From Bradyrhizobium sp. WD16 (GTDB lineage Bacteria > Pseudomonadota > Alphaproteobacteria > Rhizobiales > Xanthobacteraceae), in assembly GCF_024181725.1 (NCBI RefSeq), contig NZ_CP028908.1:4391501-4455500 (forward strand): 64,000 nt of DNA, in the 5' to 3' direction. Shown piece by piece: positions 18,626 through 27,610 of the stretch. Under the pieces are notes generated by a model, which saw only the letters and a program-made list of their open reading frames with translations, did no database searches and was not told the origin of the DNA. Position 1 is the first letter of the stretch, and each line of letters begins with the position of its first letter. A program made the position numbers and the translations under genes.

Positions 18626-19921
18626 TCATACCCGCACGATCCGCCGCGTCTGCCGCGACGGCGGGCCGGCGATCTCGACCCTGATCCGATTCGCTTCGAA
18701 CAGCCGCAGCATGGCGTCAGCCAGCATCTTGCTGTTCAGCCGCTTGGCCTTGGCCGCCGGTTCCTTGGCGAATTGTGCCGGCGCATAGGCCGGGCTTTTC
18801 TTGTCACTGACATCCCTGCCCTGCAGGGCGTAGCGGTCGAGCAGGTTCAGGAACTCGACCTCGGCCATCTGCTCGAAGGCCTGCCTGCTGAATGCCGCCG
18901 GCCCAACCTCGGGGACGAACACGCCATTGCGCCAGCGCAGCACAATGCGTTCGCCGAGCGGACCATAGTTATTCTTCAAGAACAGCAGCTCGCGCAGCTC
19001 GGGGGCGGGCTCCTCGTCGCCCTCTGTCGCGATCGGCTTGAAATACATCCTGCTCCTGACTTTGTCGTGCCAGCCGGTCGAACCAGCGAGGCCGCTGCCG
19101 CTGCTGATGCCGGTCAGGCTCGGATGGGCGTTGACGATGATGGCGGCGCCCGATTGCAGCGCCATCTTGCGCAGTAGCCCGATGAAGGCGGCGACCTGCA
19201 TGCGATCGTGCTCGTTGCCGCCGTAGATGTCGCTGATGGTGTCGAGACCGATGACGCGGGGTCGGATGTCGCAGGCCTGCTCAAAAAGCCGGTTGAACAG
19301 CGGCGTTGGCTCGATGACGCCGCCGCGATTGGGCCGACCCAAGGCCGCGTCTTCGCCCGCGTAGCTCGTCAGGTGCAGCCGCTTCGCAAGCGTCGCAAAC
19401 TGCACGTCGCTGTAAGCGGCGTAGTGATCGCGGATCGCGGCGAGGCGGCGGTGCAGCTCGTCGGCGTCGTCCTCGGCGCCGAGATAGATGATCGGTCCCG
19501 CCTCCGGCAGCGTGCCAATCCAGTCGAGCCCGGCGGCTACGGCGAAGCTGAGCTGCAGCAGCAGAATGGTCTTGCCGATGCCACCCGCGCCCGACAGCAG
19601 GCTCGGCTGCAGACTCGGAATGCGATCCGGCACGGCCCACAGCCGTTTCGGCGGTGCCTCGGCGTCCCAGCGCGCGATGTCGATGAAATCGATCTCCGGC
19701 GCCTGAGGCGTGCCCTCGGGGTCGGGGATGCCGCACTGCTGGCGGGCTTCGTCGATGACAGCCTGTATGCGGCTGTCCTTGGGGTTGTTGCTGTAGACGG
19801 CCGCCATTGAGCCCTTGATCTGGGCATTGCTCCAGCCAGCCGTCATCTGGCCGACCGCGATCTTGATGAAGCCGGCGCGCACTTCCGGGCTCCGGCGTGG
19901 GTCGATCCACGGCTTGTTCAC
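18626..19921 (-). CDS. RepA-like AAA ATPase (mobile-element replication helicase type)
   Basis: 431 aa. Walker A GAGGIGKT is at residues 111-118, and a Walker B-like segment RVIGLDTISDIYG is followed by NAHPSLTGISSGSGLAGSTGW. This is the RecA-fold arrangement of plasmid or phage RepA/AAA_25 helicases. The GTG start overlaps the stop of the upstream small gene (GTGA), so the two are translationally coupled. Iteron-like repeats lie immediately downstream. The combination suggests the replication module of an integrated element. The helicase assignment is by motif only. Confidence 0.8.
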   Translation of the reverse strand: MNKPWIDPRRSPEVRAGFIKIAVGQMTAGWSNAQIKGSMAAVYSNNPKDSRIQAVIDEARQQCGIPDPEGTPQAPEIDFIDIARWDAEAPPKRLWAVPDRIPSLQPSLLSGAGGIGKTILLLQLSFAVAAGLDWIGTLPEAGPIIYLGAEDDADELHRRLAAIRDHYAAYSDVQFATLAKRLHLTSYAGEDAALGRPNRGGVIEPTPLFNRLFEQACDIRPRVIGLDTISDIYGGNEHDRMQVAAFIGLLRKMALQSGAAIIVNAHPSLTGISSGSGLAGSTGWHDKVRSRMYFKPIATEGDEEPAPELRELLFLKNNYGPLGERIVLRWRNGVFVPEVGPAAFSRQAFEQMAEVEFLNLLDRYALQGRDVSDKKSPAYAPAQFAKEPAAKAKRLNSKMLADAMLRLFEANRIRVEIAGPPSRQTRRIVRV

Positions 19922-20241
19922 GGTCGCACCTCCATCAGCCGCCTGAGGTCGCGCTGCGACACGCCAATGCCGGCATTGGGCGACGCGCGATAAGGCCTCA
20001 CTGTGAATTCAAGCGACAGTGCCGCGACGATCAGGGCGCCGTTGCTGATGTAGCGGCGCCGCTTGATCGGCCTCAACATCGACAGGAAGGCCGCTGCGAG
20101 CGTGACCTGTTCGGACTGGATCGGTCGCGGCGGCGTGCCGGGATAGGGTCGCAGCCCATTGGCGGAAAGCTGCGACGGGCGTCGCGCGGCGCTGGGCTTG
20201 TCTGTCGCCCTGACGCGCGCCATGATGACGATGTCGCTCAT
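19918..20241 (-). CDS. Small hypothetical protein coupled to the RepA-like ATPase
   Basis: 107 aa from ATG 20241 (MSDIVIMARVRATDKPSAAR), with GGAGGG upstream. It is basic, with no signal peptide or membrane segment. Its stop overlaps the GTG of the ATPase gene by four bases. No family recognised; position suggests a DNA-binding accessory or regulator of the element. Confidence 0.6.
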   Translation of the reverse strand: MSDIVIMARVRATDKPSAARRPSQLSANGLRPYPGTPPRPIQSEQVTLAAAFLSMLRPIKRRRYISNGALIVAALSLEFTVRPYRASPNAGIGVSQRDLRRLMEVRP

Positions 20242-20437
20242 TGGGGGACCCTCCGATGGGGGGCGCCCCTGATCTGCGTGAAACACGATTTGCCTGCGCG
20301 ACGGTGGCGGCCGTCACGCGGGTTGCGCTTGGAAGGTGGGGGGAATGGCGTGCCCAAAAACGAACGGATCGAATGGTTTTGAAGCGTTCGGCTTGGGTGC
20401 AGTGTGTTGATTTTGCTGAGAAAAATGTCGCCGTGGT

Positions 20438-20487
20438 CCGGCCTGCCACGCCGGAGGTCGCGGGTTCGAGCCCCGTCTCTCGCGCCA
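20438..20487 (+). repeat. tRNA-Asp 3' fragment, putative attR
   Basis: 50 bases identical to the 3' part of tRNA-Asp (11274-11323) except C for T in the anticodon. The 5' half (acceptor, D arm) is absent, so it is not a functional tRNA. The bases after it (TCAATGGCTT) also resemble those after the true tRNA (TCAATGACTT). This is the likely right junction of the island. Confidence 0.8.
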
Positions 20488-20696
20488 TTAAATCAATGGC
20501 TTAGCGCTCTTCCCTGCCGCCAGACTTCCCCGCCGCCGATCGTGTCGCTTTGGGTGGGCGCCGTGACAGGTTCCGACGCTGCTTTTTCCAGACTGTTCGC
20601 GCAGGATTTCAGCGCCATAGCCCCGCGCCGCCCGACGGCGCGGCCGCAGAGGCATTGGCGATCGCCATTCATTCATCCATCGAGGCAGGACAGCTA

Positions 20697-21095
20697 ATGC
20701 AGCGGATCACCATCACCATCGACGACGATCTCCTGGCGGAGATCGACGCGGCGGCCGCCGAGCGCGGCTATCAGAACCGCTCCGAGATCATCCGCGATCT
20801 CGCGCGGGCCGGGCTGCTGGAAACCGCGCAGGAGGTGCCCAAGGGCAAATGCGCGGCCGCGCTGGTCTATGTCTATGACCATCATGCCCGCGAGCTCTCC
20901 CACCGGCTGACGGAGAATTTTCATCATCACCATGACCTGACGGTCGCGACGCTGCATGTGCATCTCGACGATCATCACTGCATGGAAGTGTCGGCGCTGA
21001 CGGGACCGGGGCCGGCCGTCAAGCATCTGTCCGATCATGTCATCGCCGAGCGTGGCGTGCGTTACGGCCGGCTGGTCGTCATTCCGCGGTCGTGA
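20697..21095 (+). CDS. nikR: Nickel-responsive transcriptional regulator NikR
   Basis: 132 aa. The ribbon-helix-helix DNA-binding N-terminus is MQRITITIDDDLLAEIDAAA, followed by the ACT-like metal-sensing domain. The square-planar nickel ligands are at exactly the E. coli positions: His76, His87, His89 and Cys95 (DLTVATLHVHL, then HHC). ATG 20697 follows GCAGGACAG. The gene converges with the TonB receptor gene, with seven bases between their stops; that receptor carries a NikR-like operator, so it is the likely target. Confidence 0.95.
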   Translation: MQRITITIDDDLLAEIDAAAAERGYQNRSEIIRDLARAGLLETAQEVPKGKCAAALVYVYDHHARELSHRLTENFHHHHDLTVATLHVHLDDHHCMEVSALTGPGPAVKHLSDHVIAERGVRYGRLVVIPRS

Positions 21096-21102
21096 GGGTC
21101 GT

Positions 21103-23421
21103 TCAGAACATGCCGGCGAGCGTCAGCCGCAGCGCCAGCGGCTCGATTGGATGGCCGACCATGCCCATGACGCCGTTTTGGCAGACCGCGGCCGGCGCTA
21201 CCTGGACTGGATAGCACAGGTTGTAGAGGCTGTCGGTCTTGAGCAGCGAGCCGTAGCCGTAGCTGATCTGGTTGGTCTTGCTGTTGAGGAGATTGAGGAC
21301 GTCGAGCTGGATTCGCCAGGCCTCCGTCCGGTAGCCGATGCGGCCGTTGACGACGCTGATCGGCTCCGAGCGGAAGGCGTTGTCTTCCGTCAGTGGAACG
21401 GACCCGAGATAGCGCCAGCGCAGTCCGCCGAACCAGCCCGTCTTCTCGCCCAGCGCGATGCCGGCGGAAGCGACCACTGCGGGCGCGTTGGCGATGTAGT
21501 TGCCCGGCGCGCTGCCGATCTGGGCCTCGGGATAGCCGGCGAGCGAGGCATAGACCTGCGCCTGGTCGCTGTCGTAGCCGACGAACCGGGCATGGGTCAG
21601 CGCAAGATCGGCGTCGATGTCGATCCACGACCGCGGACGGTAGTGGTTGGTGAATTCGACGCCGTAGCGGCGGCTGGCGCGGCTCGGCGAGGTGTCGCCG
21701 CCATCGCCGTTGAAGATGATTTCGGACGCCTGGTTGAGCATGAACAGGCTGACGGTCGATTCCAGGCCCGGCACCGCCTTGGTCCGGACGCCGACCTCGG
21801 CGCCCTTGGTGCGCACCAGGAGGGGCGAAGGGTCGACCTTCGTGGTCGGATCGGTCGGGGACTCGCTGATGGTGGTGCCGCGGACGTCGTTGCTGTGCAT
21901 GCCCATGCCGGCGCCGAGGAAGAATTCCGTCCTATTGAAGGGGCCGACCACCATGCGGAATTTCGGGCTGCCGATTGCCGCGTGCGAATTCCCCGAATTG
22001 TTGGCGTCGTACAGCGAAGCGACCCTGGCGTTGTAGTAGTCGCCGCGCCAGCCGACGGTGGTGCGCAGCCAGTCGGTCCAGCGGACGGTGTTTTCCGCAT
22101 AGATGCTGACGCTGCCTTCCTGGACCTTGTCGCTGCGGATGTTGGAGAGGAAGTCGCGCCGGTAGGTGTTGGTCAGCCCGAGATCGATGTCGTCGTAGCG
22201 GGTCTGAATGCCGAACGTCGTCTCGACCGGGCGTCCACCCAGCGTGCTATTGACGGTTCGCGACGCGTTGGCGCCGGCCATCAGGCGCCCGTCGTGCTGG
22301 TGGAATTGGTCGCCCAGCACCGGGTTGGACAGGAAATAGGTGAAATCGTTGTAGAGATCGAGCGAACTCCTCACAGCGTAGGCGTTGGCCTTCCAGGAGC
22401 CGATGTCGTCGGTGCCGGCGATGCGGCCCGACAGGGCGAAGCGGCTGGTCCTGCCGCCGTCGGTCGGGTTCTCGGAGCCGAAGCGCGGGATCAGGCCGGA
22501 CTCGATCGCTCGCATCGGCACCTGGTCGGTCGAATTCCAGCGGTTCGCATAGGCCATGCCGGTCAGGGAGAAGCCGTCGGACGTGGTGCCCTGGGTGTAG
22601 CGGACGAGGCTGTTCAGCTTGCGCAGCTCGTCCGGATTGGTCCAGGGGCCGTCGTAGCTGCCGCCTTCGCCGGCGACGAGCAGCGTGCCGTCGCCGAGCT
22701 TCGTCGACCCCATGCCGAACATCCGACGATAGCCGAAGCTGCCGATGGTCAGGGAGGCGGTGCTGCGCGGCGCTTGGTCGACGAGCCCGATGCGCAGGCT
22801 TCCTGCCGAGCTGAAATCGCCTTCATCCGCGAAATAAGGGCCTTTGCGGATGTTGAGGGAGTTGACGGTTTCCGGCATCAGCCAGTTGAGGTCGGCATAG
22901 CCCTGGCCGTGGGCATGGGTGCGCATGTTGACCGGCACGTCGTCGACGTAGATCGCCATGTCCGTGCCGTGATCGAGATTGTAGCCGCGCAGGAAGTACT
23001 GGTTGGCTTTACCGTCGCCGCTGTGCTGGGTCACGATCAGTCCGGGGACCGCTTCGAGGATCTCTCCGGGCCGGGTGATCGGCTGGGTGTTCAACTGGTC
23101 GCCGCTAATACTGAGCTCGCTCGCCATTCCCGGCACTCGCGGCGGCCCGGATCCGACATTCGGCGCTCCGCTGCCGTTTGCGATTTCCGCTGACGACCGG
23201 CTCCCAGTGGGCTGAACCGACCTTGTCGTCTGGGTCGGCGTGGCGGGGCGGCGCATGCTCTGCCGCGACTTCAGCTTTTTCGGCTCTGGATTGACGGTGA
23301 TCGTCGGAAGCTCGGTGGGTACCGAATCTGCCGCGGCTCGCACCGGTTCGGTGAGAGCCGGCTCCGCCATTGCAGCCACGAGCCCAAAGGTGGCGAAAAG
23401 CCGATGAAAGCCCAAATTCAC
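21103..23421 (-). CDS. TonB-dependent outer-membrane receptor, probably nickel uptake
   Basis: 772 aa from GTG 23421, which gives a signal-like N-terminus and has AGGGG upstream. A plug domain (PGEILEAVPGLIVTQHSGDGKA, then NQYFLRGYNLDHGTD and IYVDDVPVNM) is followed by a beta barrel ending in Phe (LTLAGMF). The substrate is inferred from context only: convergent nikR and a NikR-type operator 29 bases before the start. Similar NikR-controlled TonB receptors are known in proteobacteria. A longer start at 23475 would overlap the operator and is less likely. Confidence 0.88.
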   Translation of the reverse strand: MNLGFHRLFATFGLVAAMAEPALTEPVRAAADSVPTELPTITVNPEPKKLKSRQSMRRPATPTQTTRSVQPTGSRSSAEIANGSGAPNVGSGPPRVPGMASELSISGDQLNTQPITRPGEILEAVPGLIVTQHSGDGKANQYFLRGYNLDHGTDMAIYVDDVPVNMRTHAHGQGYADLNWLMPETVNSLNIRKGPYFADEGDFSSAGSLRIGLVDQAPRSTASLTIGSFGYRRMFGMGSTKLGDGTLLVAGEGGSYDGPWTNPDELRKLNSLVRYTQGTTSDGFSLTGMAYANRWNSTDQVPMRAIESGLIPRFGSENPTDGGRTSRFALSGRIAGTDDIGSWKANAYAVRSSLDLYNDFTYFLSNPVLGDQFHQHDGRLMAGANASRTVNSTLGGRPVETTFGIQTRYDDIDLGLTNTYRRDFLSNIRSDKVQEGSVSIYAENTVRWTDWLRTTVGWRGDYYNARVASLYDANNSGNSHAAIGSPKFRMVVGPFNRTEFFLGAGMGMHSNDVRGTTISESPTDPTTKVDPSPLLVRTKGAEVGVRTKAVPGLESTVSLFMLNQASEIIFNGDGGDTSPSRASRRYGVEFTNHYRPRSWIDIDADLALTHARFVGYDSDQAQVYASLAGYPEAQIGSAPGNYIANAPAVVASAGIALGEKTGWFGGLRWRYLGSVPLTEDNAFRSEPISVVNGRIGYRTEAWRIQLDVLNLLNSKTNQISYGYGSLLKTDSLYNLCYPVQVAPAAVCQNGVMGMVGHPIEPLALRLTLAGMF

Positions 23422-23449
23422 GTGACAGCCCCTACAATCTGCCGCGACG

Positions 23450-23477
23450 GTATCGCAGGAAGCTGCCAAAGTCATAC
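23450..23477 (-). promoter_or_regulatory. Candidate NikR operator
   Basis: GTATCG-N16-TCATAC, close to the E. coli NikR palindrome GTATGA-N16-TCATAC (10 of 12 half-site bases). A further TCATAC at 23493-23498 lies 21 bases (two turns) away in the same orientation. It is immediately upstream of the TonB receptor gene and near the AT-rich TTATTAAG expected of a promoter. Confidence 0.65.
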
Positions 23478-23688
23478 GAATTTATTAAGTTGTCATACCG
23501 AAACTGGGCGCCGGGATATCAACTCACGGCTGAGTGGAACGGACGGCAATCGCTCGTTGGCCGTCGCCGGTCGGGACGGGTCGCCTGAAAGGATGGCCGG
23601 CGGCGCGACGGCTGCTGACGCCCGGCGCGGAAGGCGGCACGCAGTGCCATCCCGCGATCCGCGGCGCGCGTTACTCCCTTGCCCCGCG

Positions 23689-23877
23689 CTACTTTGTTTT
23701 CGTGTCGGTCGTGCCCGATTTCGGCGCCCCGTCGGTCTTCTTCTTGGAATTGTCCGTGTCCTTGTGCTTGCCGCTCTTGGGGTCCCCCTTGGGTGGGCTC
23801 GGCTCCTGACTGAAGGCAGGTGCCGCGCTGGCGGTCACCAGCGCGATCGCGGTCAATATGGTCAAGGCACGTTTCAT
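23689..23877 (-). CDS. Small secreted Lys-rich protein
   Basis: 62 aa. Residues 1-23 are a clear signal peptide ending AFSQ. The mature 39-40 residues are highly hydrophilic, rich in Lys, Asp, Ser and Gly, without cysteine, and probably disordered. The ribosome site GAGGAG precedes the ATG. A perfect FixK/FNR box sits 64 bases upstream at a distance suited to activation. Function unknown; microaerobic expression is inferred. The 267-base gap to the TonB receptor start holds only its operator. Confidence 0.7.
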   Translation of the reverse strand: MKRALTILTAIALVTASAAPAFSQEPSPPKGDPKSGKHKDTDNSKKKTDGAPKSGTTDTKTK

Positions 23878-23940
23878 CGCCCGTCTCCTCTAACCCCTTG
23901 ATGAGGGGGCTCGACTATCGCGTGGCGTCCGGCCGAGACA

Positions 23941-23954
23941 TTGACGTAGGTCAA
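23941..23954 (-). promoter_or_regulatory. FNR/FixK-type binding site
   Basis: TTGACGTAGGTCAA matches the FixK/FNR consensus. On the minus strand a -10-like GATAGT (23914-23919) is centred 31 bases downstream of the box centre, placing the box near -41.5, the classic class II activator position. The target is the small secreted protein gene starting at 23877. Confidence 0.75.
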
Positions 23955-24027
23955 CGTGAAGTTGCCGCACCCATGAGCGACGGGCAGGGCGGCGAGCCCG
24001 AGATCGACGACGGGAGCCAGGGTCCGA

Positions 24028-24651
24028 TCAGCGCGGGATCAGTGGCGCCACCGCGCGCTCGCCCGGCTTGTCGCTCTGCGAAAGTCCGGCGGCGACGCCG
24101 GCGCGGTCCTCGGCGCTCCGGTTCTGGCTCATCTTGCGCTTGGCATCGATGCGCGTGACCGTCAGCTTGATGCCGACGATGGCGCGCAGCTGGGCCTCGA
24201 TGAATTTCTCCGGCGCGTCGGACACCTGCCAGCGTTCGGCGCGGCCCTGCTCATGGCGGTTCGTCAGCCGCGTCACCACGTCCAGCAGCCGCGCCTGGTC
24301 GTCGAAGAATTCCACCTCGCCATAGACATGCACCGCGACGTAATTCCAGGTCGGCACCACGCGGCCGTGCTCGGCCTTGGAAGCGTACCAGGAGGGCGTC
24401 ACATAAGCGTCCGGTCCCATGAAGATCGCCATGGCGTCGCCGGTGGCGCCGGCCTGCCACTGGGGATTGGCGCGGGCGAGGTGGCCGTAGAGCGTGCCGA
24501 GCACGCCTTCGTTCTCGTCGAGCAGCAGCGGCAGCGGCGAGGCGATCAGCCCGTCGGCGCCGCTGGTGACGAGGCTCGCCAGAGGGGCGGCGCGGATCAG
24601 TCCGGCGATCTCGGCGCGATCCTCGATCCTGAAATGCGGCGGGAGGTACAT
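24028..24651 (-). CDS. PaiB-like FMN-binding protein
   Basis: 207 aa, full length for the PaiB/FMN-binding split-barrel family. Diagnostic stretches are MYLPPHFRIED at the start, the region around GHLARANPQW, and PTWNYVAVHVYGEV. Members are annotated as negative transcriptional regulators (PaiB of Bacillus) but many are plain flavin-binding proteins, so the regulatory role is not assured. The C-terminus (after about residue 170) is Arg/Ser-rich and variable. Confidence 0.85.
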   Translation of the reverse strand: MYLPPHFRIEDRAEIAGLIRAAPLASLVTSGADGLIASPLPLLLDENEGVLGTLYGHLARANPQWQAGATGDAMAIFMGPDAYVTPSWYASKAEHGRVVPTWNYVAVHVYGEVEFFDDQARLLDVVTRLTNRHEQGRAERWQVSDAPEKFIEAQLRAIVGIKLTVTRIDAKRKMSQNRSAEDRAGVAAGLSQSDKPGERAVAPLIPR

Positions 24652-24691
24652 CGAACGGGCCTCTTGCTGGCGTGCAGTGCTGTCGGCGGCG

Positions 24692-24853
24692 TTACTTGTT
24701 CGGCTGATGGACGGTCGCGGGCGCCGTGCCGATAGCCGGCTTCTGTTTCAGGCTGCCGGCATAAAACGACAACGCGCCGATGGCGATCACCAGCACCGCA
24801 TAGACCGCGTAGGCCTGCGGCGGCGTGGTCGCCCAGTTGTAGATCGCTTTCAC
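24692..24853 (-). CDS. Small single-span membrane protein
   Basis: 53 aa from GTG 24853 (KAIYNWATTPPQAYAVYAVL), with GGAGCCGGGCGAAG upstream. One transmembrane helix spans about residues 13-33 and is followed by a short Lys/Pro-rich tail. A longer start at 24928 is in frame but has a weaker site. No family recognised. Confidence 0.5.
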   Translation of the reverse strand: MKAIYNWATTPPQAYAVYAVLVIAIGALSFYAGSLKQKPAIGTAPATVHQPNK

Positions 24854-24987
24854 CTTCGCCCGGCTCCCTGAATCTGCGCCGCAGACCATGGCCCCGGCAT
24901 CGGTTGGTGACAAGGCGGTAATATCCACCGCCCGTCGTTGCAGCCCTCGACCGCCTTATGTCACTATATTTCTGAAGGGATGCGGAG

Positions 24988-25374
24988 GTGACATTGCGTC
25001 GGGGCTGGCTGTCGCGGTTTGCAGGGGTGGTCGGCTTTGCCGTCGCCCAGCTGCTTGCCGTGCAGCTGATTCTGAGCGGCGTCGCCGCCACCCGCATGGC
25101 CGTCGCGGCGGGCCTCGACGAGGCTCCGATCTGCTCGGAACTGGGTCATCTGTCGCCCGACGGCGGCACGTCGAAATCGCCCGCTGCCGCCCATCCCGCC
25201 TTCTGCGCGCTGTGCGCCTTCGCATCCCAGCATGCGGTGCCGCCGGCGATGCCGGCAATGCTGCCGCTGGAGCTTGCTGTCGTCACGGCGGCGCTGCCGG
25301 CGGTCATCGTTGTCGCGCCTGCCGAACGCAGAACCGAACCCCGTTCGTCCCAGGGACCTCCGTCGATCGTCTGA
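24988..25374 (+). CDS. DUF2946-type membrane/periplasmic protein
   Basis: 128 aa from GTG 24988 with AAGGGA 8 nt upstream. A hydrophobic N-terminal segment (about 10-35) precedes a periplasmic stretch with the conserved H-x-x-F-C-A-L-C cysteine pair, a second hydrophobic segment, and a charged tail. Genes of this type commonly sit next to TonB receptors for copper or other metals. It is 39 bases upstream of the TonB receptor, probably one operon, and paralogous in layout to 48174-48557. Confidence 0.75.
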   Translation: MTLRRGWLSRFAGVVGFAVAQLLAVQLILSGVAATRMAVAAGLDEAPICSELGHLSPDGGTSKSPAAAHPAFCALCAFASQHAVPPAMPAMLPLELAVVTAALPAVIVVAPAERRTEPRSSQGPPSIV

Positions 25375-25413
25375 CCGTCCTTTTCGGCTGACCTTCATTC
25401 CCGGAGTCCTCCC

Positions 25414-27600
25414 ATGTTTCGTCACGTACCCGCGCTCGGCGCGGCGGCGCTGCTCGCCTCTGTTCCAGTCCAGTCTCATGCCCAGAATCGCTCGGTCCTT
25501 CCGCCGGTCATCGTCGATGCCGCCAAGAAGCGACCCGCCCAGCAGCAGGCGAAGCCCCAGGCGAAGCGGTCGTCGCGGACGGGCGTTGCCCGAGCCAACC
25601 GATCGCCGGCCGCACCGCTGCCGCAGCCCGCGGCCCCTGCGAGCCTGACGGTCGCCGACACCCGGCAGGCCACCACGGAATTGGCGCGTATTCCCGGCGC
25701 GGTGGCCGTGGTGCCCGACACCGCCTTCAAGAATGCGCCGGCGCAGAGCATCAAGGACATGCTCGACTATGTGCCCGGCGTCTTCGTCCAGCCGAAATGG
25801 GGGGACGACACGCGCCTGGCGATCCGCGGCTCGGGCCTGTCGCGCAACTTTCATCTGCGCGGCACCCAGCTCTTCATGGACGGGATTCCCATCAATACGT
25901 CCGACGGCTACGGCGATTTCCAGGAGATCGATCCGACGGCCTACCGCTATGTCGAGGTCTTCAAGGGCGCCAATGCCCTGCGCTTCGGCGGCAACTCGCT
26001 CGGCGGCGCGATCAATTTCGTCATGCCGAGCGGGCGGGACGCCTCGTGGTTCGACGGGAGGGTCGATGGCGGCGCCTTCGGCTATCTTCGCGGCCAGGCC
26101 AGTTCGGGCGGCGCGTCCGGTCCGGCGGACTATTTCGTCACCGGCTCGTCGTGGCGCAACGACGGCTACCGCGACCACAGCTCCGGCTTCGGCGAGCGCG
26201 GCAGCGCCAACATCGGCTACCAGTTTTCGCCGGACTTCGAGACGAGGTTCTACCTCAACGCCAATTCGGTGCGTCAGCGCATTCCAGGCGAGGTCACCAG
26301 GACCGCGGCGCTCACGACGCCGCAGGCGGCCTGGACGGACAATGTCGTCAACGATTGGCAACGCAATATCGACACCATCCGCGTCGCCAACAAGTCGACC
26401 CTGCGTCTCGACAGCACCACCATCGATTTCGGCATCTTCGGCGTCGACCGGCATCTGATGCATCCGATCTACCAGTGGCTCGACTATCGCTACGCCGATT
26501 ACGGCGGGTTCGTCCGCGCGGCCGACGATCGCATCGTCGGCGGCCACCGCAACCGCGTCACTGTCGGCCTCAACATCCAGAACGGCACGATCGACGCCAA
26601 CCAGTACCAGAACATCGGCGGCAACAAGGGCGCCCAGCAGTCGGCGCTGGTCCAGAAACCCGAGAACTACACCGCCTATCTCGAAGACGCCTGGTACGTC
26701 GTGCCGACCGTGTCGCTGGTCGCCGGCACCCAGTTTCTCTATGCGGTGCGCGACCAGCAGGTGAATTTCTCGCTCAATGGCGATGTTCCGGGGCGCAGCA
26801 GCTTCAGCCTGTGGAGCCCGAAGGGGGGCATCGTCTGGGACGTCGATCCCGCCTGGCAGGTCTTCGCCAATGTCTCGCGCAGCGCCGAGGCGCCGAGCTT
26901 CGGCGAAAACGTCGCGCCGAACTTCCTCCATCCCAATTATCCGACCATTCCGTTCTACGACATCAAGGCGCAGACCGCGACGACCTACGAGATCGGCACG
27001 CGGGGGCGACGACCGGATTACAGCTGGGATCTCGCGCTCTATCGCGCCGATATCCGCAACGAGCTGCAATGCTTCTACAGCTCGTTCGGCAACTGCAACG
27101 TCACCAATGCCGACCGCACCGTCCACCAGGGCGTCGAGGCCGGGTTCGGCGCCACCCTGTTCAGGGGCCTTGCGGTGAACAGCGATCAGCCGGACCGGAT
27201 CTGGCTCAACGTCGCCTACACCTACAGCGATTTCCGCTACGACCATGACGCCCGCTTCGGCGACAACCGGCTGCCGGGGGCGCCGTCGCATTTTCTGCGG
27301 GCGGAGCTGCTCTACCGGCACCCGAGCGGGATCTCCTTCGGGCCGAACATCGAGTGGGTGCCGCAGGCCTACTACGTCGACAGCGCCAATACGCTGGCGA
27401 CCGATCCCTACGTCTTGTGGGGCCTCAAGGCGACCTACGACGACGGCAGGCATTTCTCGGCCTACGTGGAAGGCCGCAATCTTTCGGACAAGGCCTATAT
27501 CGCCGCGACCAGCATCATCGATCGGGCCGATCCGACCTCGCGCCTGTTCAATCCGGGGAACGGCCGCGCGGTCTATGCCGGCATTCGCTACAAGCTGTGA
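25414..27600 (+). CDS. TonB-dependent receptor, probably copper-related
   Basis: 728 aa. A signal peptide (about 1-23, ending SHAQ) is followed by a long basic/Pro-rich linker. The plug has TAFKNAPAQSIKDMLDYVPGVF, LAIRGSGLSRNFHLRG and VEVFKGANALRFGGNSLGGAINF, and the beta barrel ends VYAGIRYKL. It is FecA/CirA-like in plug sequence. The copper link is an inference from the flanking DUF2946 gene and the copper-uptake-associated protein directly downstream. Confidence 0.88.
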   Translation: MFRHVPALGAAALLASVPVQSHAQNRSVLPPVIVDAAKKRPAQQQAKPQAKRSSRTGVARANRSPAAPLPQPAAPASLTVADTRQATTELARIPGAVAVVPDTAFKNAPAQSIKDMLDYVPGVFVQPKWGDDTRLAIRGSGLSRNFHLRGTQLFMDGIPINTSDGYGDFQEIDPTAYRYVEVFKGANALRFGGNSLGGAINFVMPSGRDASWFDGRVDGGAFGYLRGQASSGGASGPADYFVTGSSWRNDGYRDHSSGFGERGSANIGYQFSPDFETRFYLNANSVRQRIPGEVTRTAALTTPQAAWTDNVVNDWQRNIDTIRVANKSTLRLDSTTIDFGIFGVDRHLMHPIYQWLDYRYADYGGFVRAADDRIVGGHRNRVTVGLNIQNGTIDANQYQNIGGNKGAQQSALVQKPENYTAYLEDAWYVVPTVSLVAGTQFLYAVRDQQVNFSLNGDVPGRSSFSLWSPKGGIVWDVDPAWQVFANVSRSAEAPSFGENVAPNFLHPNYPTIPFYDIKAQTATTYEIGTRGRRPDYSWDLALYRADIRNELQCFYSSFGNCNVTNADRTVHQGVEAGFGATLFRGLAVNSDQPDRIWLNVAYTYSDFRYDHDARFGDNRLPGAPSHFLRAELLYRHPSGISFGPNIEWVPQAYYVDSANTLATDPYVLWGLKATYDDGRHFSAYVEGRNLSDKAYIAATSIIDRADPTSRLFNPGNGRAVYAGIRYKL

Positions 27601-27610
27601 GGAGGGGATG

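Noticed and set aside
18461-18684. Continuation of the IS3 OrfA frame as a longer transposase gene
   Set aside because: The frame stays open, but the sequence loses transposase similarity and runs through the iteron cluster into antisense of the ATPase gene.
20438-20487. Second functional tRNA (anticodon GCC)
   Set aside because: Only the 3' half is present. No acceptor 5' strand or D arm precedes it, so it cannot fold as a tRNA.
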